Shown: in pieces, positions 7,228-8,942 of the stretch
Numbering within the stretch: position 1 is the first letter of the stretch
How the letters are laid out: the number at the start of each line of letters is the position of its first letter
Assembly (NCBI GenBank): GCA_015064195.1
Contig: SVSO01000112.1
Span: 1 to 8,942 of the forward strand
Source of the DNA: Oscillospiraceae bacterium
GTDB lineage: Bacteria; Bacillota_A; Clostridia; Oscillospirales; CAG-272
DNA length: 8,942 nucleotides
Reading direction: 5' to 3'
Translations under genes and position numbers: made by a program
The notes under the pieces: generated by a model
Database searches by the model: none
What the model was told of the DNA's origin: nothing
Seen by the model: only the letters and a program-made list of their open reading frames with translations

Positions 7228-8443
7228 CTGACGCGGTTGTATTCGTAATAAGCGGGTGAGATGGTGCGGACATCGCACACATCGTGATTGTCTTCGATGA
7301 ATTCCAGAACGAGGCGCATGACCTCTGCGGTGGAGTCATCCTCCACAAAGCGGAGGATGACGGTCTCATTGTCCCAGATGCCTTCGATGGCGGCTTCGGC
7401 TGCACGGGATGCGCGAATGCCGGTGGGACGTTTACGTTGTAGTCCCAGATGGCGTAGCCGCTGTGACGGAGTGCCAGCTTGACCTCCGGAGTCAGACTGT
7501 CCAGCCGCTCCGAGCCTTCCGGCGCGCGCCAGATGCGGGATTTTTGCTTGATGACCCGGGAGAGCAGTGCGTTCTCCGCCTCAATGTCGGCAAGGATGGC
7601 ATCGCTGTCGGTAAGATCGGCGGTATTGTGGGTCATGGTATGAAGCCCGATGGCGTGACCTTTCGCGGCGATCTGCGACAGGAGGCCGGCGTTTTCGATG
7701 ACATTATCGCCGATGACGAAGAAGGTGGCCGGATAGCCGAAGTCGTCCAGCACCTGCAGGATCTCCTCCGTATATTTGCCCGGCGAATCCTCCACGGTGA
7801 TGTAGACGGTGCGCTCACCAAGCTCGGGAGCGGGGATGGTCGTCTCGGTATCGGGGGGCAGTGTGACCGGCGGTGTGGTATCAGTGTCGGGGGGGAGAGT
7901 GACCGGCGGCTCTGTCTCCGGCGGGAAGAAGCCCGCGCAGTTTTCGCGGACGAGCTGCTCCAGCGTCTTTTTCTGGGAGCCGTCGGAAACACGGATGGCC
8001 ACCTCACCGGTGACGGGGCTGACGATCTCCTCATAATTCAGCCGCAGATGGCTGCACACCGATTCCACCGGCACATAGTTTTCGCCGTGATAATAGGCGG
8101 AGCGCCAGTACATCTGGGTGAAATCCTGGGTGTAGGCGTAATCGTATTTGACGTTGAAGGTCAGCCAGTATTCGTCGTTGTTGTTGATGATGAAAAGATT
8201 CTGTCCCTCGTTGATTTTGACCGAGACGCCGTTCAGCTGGGCGAACAGGGTCACGGGCACATAGATGGTGGAGTAAACGATCTCCATGGGTCGGCTGTCA
8301 CGCCGCGGCCATGCACGGTCGTTGTAATACATCAGCGGGTAGGGGGATGCTGCATTTACCTCTGTGCGCGTGATGACAATGGCGGAGAAGACAATCATCA
8401 GGCAGAGAACGACGGACAATGCGGAAATATGCTTGGGTTTCAA
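7224..8443 (-). CDS. Exported polysaccharide deacetylase-like protein with stalk domain, frameshifted
   Basis: Secreted or membrane-anchored protein of the NodB (CE4) deacetylase fold, which normally removes acetyl groups from wall sugars. Restored length is 406 residues: an N-terminal signal or anchor helix (about 8-25); a copper-amine-oxidase-N-like stalk (about 35-150), with YVPV motifs at 61-64 and 123-126; a Pro/Thr linker with two 12-residue repeats (179-202); then the NodB domain (about 211-395). Motifs seen: TVEDSP (216-221, usually TFDDGP), HTMTH (268-272), RAPEG (306-310) and WD (333-334). The usual Leu-x-His motif near the end reads VILRFVED, with no His. The frame breaks at the CCC run at 7425-7427: one missing base moves the true C-terminus (PTGIRASRAAEA onward) to another frame, which ends at 7224. 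Unshifted, translation runs into walR and stops at 7142. The start is a TTG chosen for its strong ribosome site. Confidence 0.82.
7838..7909 (-). repeat. Two 36-bp tandem repeats coding a Pro/Thr linker
   Basis: Two adjacent 36-base units encode PPVTLPPDTDTT and PPVTLPPDTETT (residues 179-202 of the deacetylase-like protein). They form the flexible linker between stalk and catalytic-like domain. Such repeats can gain or lose units between strains. Confidence 0.85.
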
Positions 8444-8452
8444 TGTGTCTCG

Positions 8453-8459
8453 CTCCTTT
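8453..8459 (-). promoter_or_regulatory. Ribosome binding site supporting a TTG start
   Basis: AAAGGAG on the minus strand lies 9 bases before the TTG at 8443. The next in-frame ATG is codon 16, inside the signal helix, so the TTG is the likely start of the deacetylase-like gene. Confidence 0.7.
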
Positions 8460-8467
8460 CGTACAGA

Positions 8468-8942
8468 TTATCGGGAATTTTCTTTTACATAGGCAACGGC
8501 GAGATCGACGACCATGCCGTAGCTCTTTTCGCCGGCAGTCTGTCCCTGTGCCTTCAGATAGGTGTCGTTGAGGGCGCTGCTGACATTGGCGGCGGTATTT
8601 TCGCGGTATTTTTCAAAGAATTCGTTGTAGGAAACGATTTCATAGCGAACTCGCGGATCGAGGGAGCCGTAGACTGCGGCGAAGGTGTCGTAATCCGCAC
8701 TGTAAAGGGCGGAGTTTACATATTCCACCATGTTCAGAAGGCCGCTGTAGCGGATGTAGGGATCATCCGATTCCATGCAGACGAGAAATGCGACAAAATT
8801 TGCCTCATTCTCCGGCAGAATTCCCCGCTGATGGGCCAGCTCATGGGCGGCGGTGAAGGGAAGATTGTAGTCGGGAAAGTTGATGTTGAGATTGGCCTCG
8901 CCGGTGTAATAGGTATACATACCGGAAATGTGGGTGTAGGTC
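8468..8942 (-). CDS. DUF3810 family zincin-like membrane peptidase, 5' end cut off
   Basis: C-terminal part (157 residues visible) of a DUF3810 protein. The signature is TGEANLNI (13-20), then PFTAAHELAHQRG (28-40) with the zinc-binding HExxH (His33, Glu34, His37), and ENEANFVAFL (44-53), whose Glu46 is a likely third metal ligand. Full proteins are about 350 residues with N-terminal membrane helices, which lie beyond the right edge. Residues that would bind and use zinc are intact, so a membrane metallopeptidase is likely; no substrate is established for the family to my knowledge. It ends 24 bases before the deacetylase-like gene with no terminator between them, suggesting the two are co-transcribed and run on into walR. 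Confidence 0.87.
   Translation of the reverse strand, partial: TYTHISGMYTYYTGEANLNINFPDYNLPFTAAHELAHQRGILPENEANFVAFLVCMESDDPYIRYSGLLNMVEYVNSALYSADYDTFAAVYGSLDPRVRYEIVSYNEFFEKYRENTAANVSSALNDTYLKAQGQTAGEKSYGMVVDLAVAYVKENSR

Noticed and set aside
7415..7440. Programmed -1 frameshifting in the deacetylase-like gene
   Set aside because: No X-XXY-YYZ slippery heptamer or convincing downstream structure is present. The unshifted tail has no family-like sequence and runs into walR, so a lost base is the simpler reading.
1..8942. CRISPR array, tRNA or rRNA genes, insertion sequences, phage or defence genes
   Set aside because: I read both strands and found no regular repeat-spacer pattern, transposase, terminal inverted repeats or RNA-gene signatures. 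The only tandem repeat is the protein linker at 7838-7909.

Overview
The window reads as one chromosomal stretch of a Gram-positive Firmicute, most likely a Clostridia member of the Oscillospirales/Ruminococcaceae kind. The basis is the complete WalR-WalK-WalH-WalI (YycFGHI) set, the DUF3810 protein, strong AGGAGG ribosome sites, and moderately high GC (roughly 55%, judged by eye). The species cannot be named from this. All eight recognisable genes lie on the minus strand, so the map reads right to left. The long plus-strand open frames are antisense shadows.

Layout in transcription order: a DUF3810 zincin-type membrane peptidase (cut by the right edge); an exported polysaccharide-deacetylase-like protein with a stalk domain and Pro/Thr linker, carrying a one-base frameshift; walR (response regulator); walK (sensor kinase); walH and walI (membrane-anchored regulators of WalK); a 240-base gap with a promoter and a candidate WalR box; murA (first committed step of peptidoglycan synthesis); a hairpin terminator; and a YabB/TrmN6-like methyltransferase (cut by the left edge). 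From the DUF3810 gene to walI the gaps are 3 to 35 bases (24, 35, 4, 3 and 21), which suggests one operon whose promoter lies outside the window.

The genes share a cell-envelope theme. WalK senses the state of the wall and phosphorylates WalR, while WalH and WalI tune WalK at the membrane. The deacetylase-like and DUF3810 proteins act or sit outside the membrane, and MurA supplies precursor. The most useful lead is a sequence upstream of murA that matches the Bacillus WalR box (TGTWAH-N5-TGTWAH) with one mismatch. It sits at about -42 to -58 before an extended -10 promoter with almost no -35, which would make murA a direct WalR target here.

Other leads are a deacetylase domain missing key catalytic residues, a wal locus with murA where walJ is usually found, and a partly changed metal site in the WalK PAS domain. 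I saw no CRISPR array, mobile element, RNA gene or clearly undescribed defence-type system. No stretch over 300 bases lacks a gene; the longest gap is 1947-2186.
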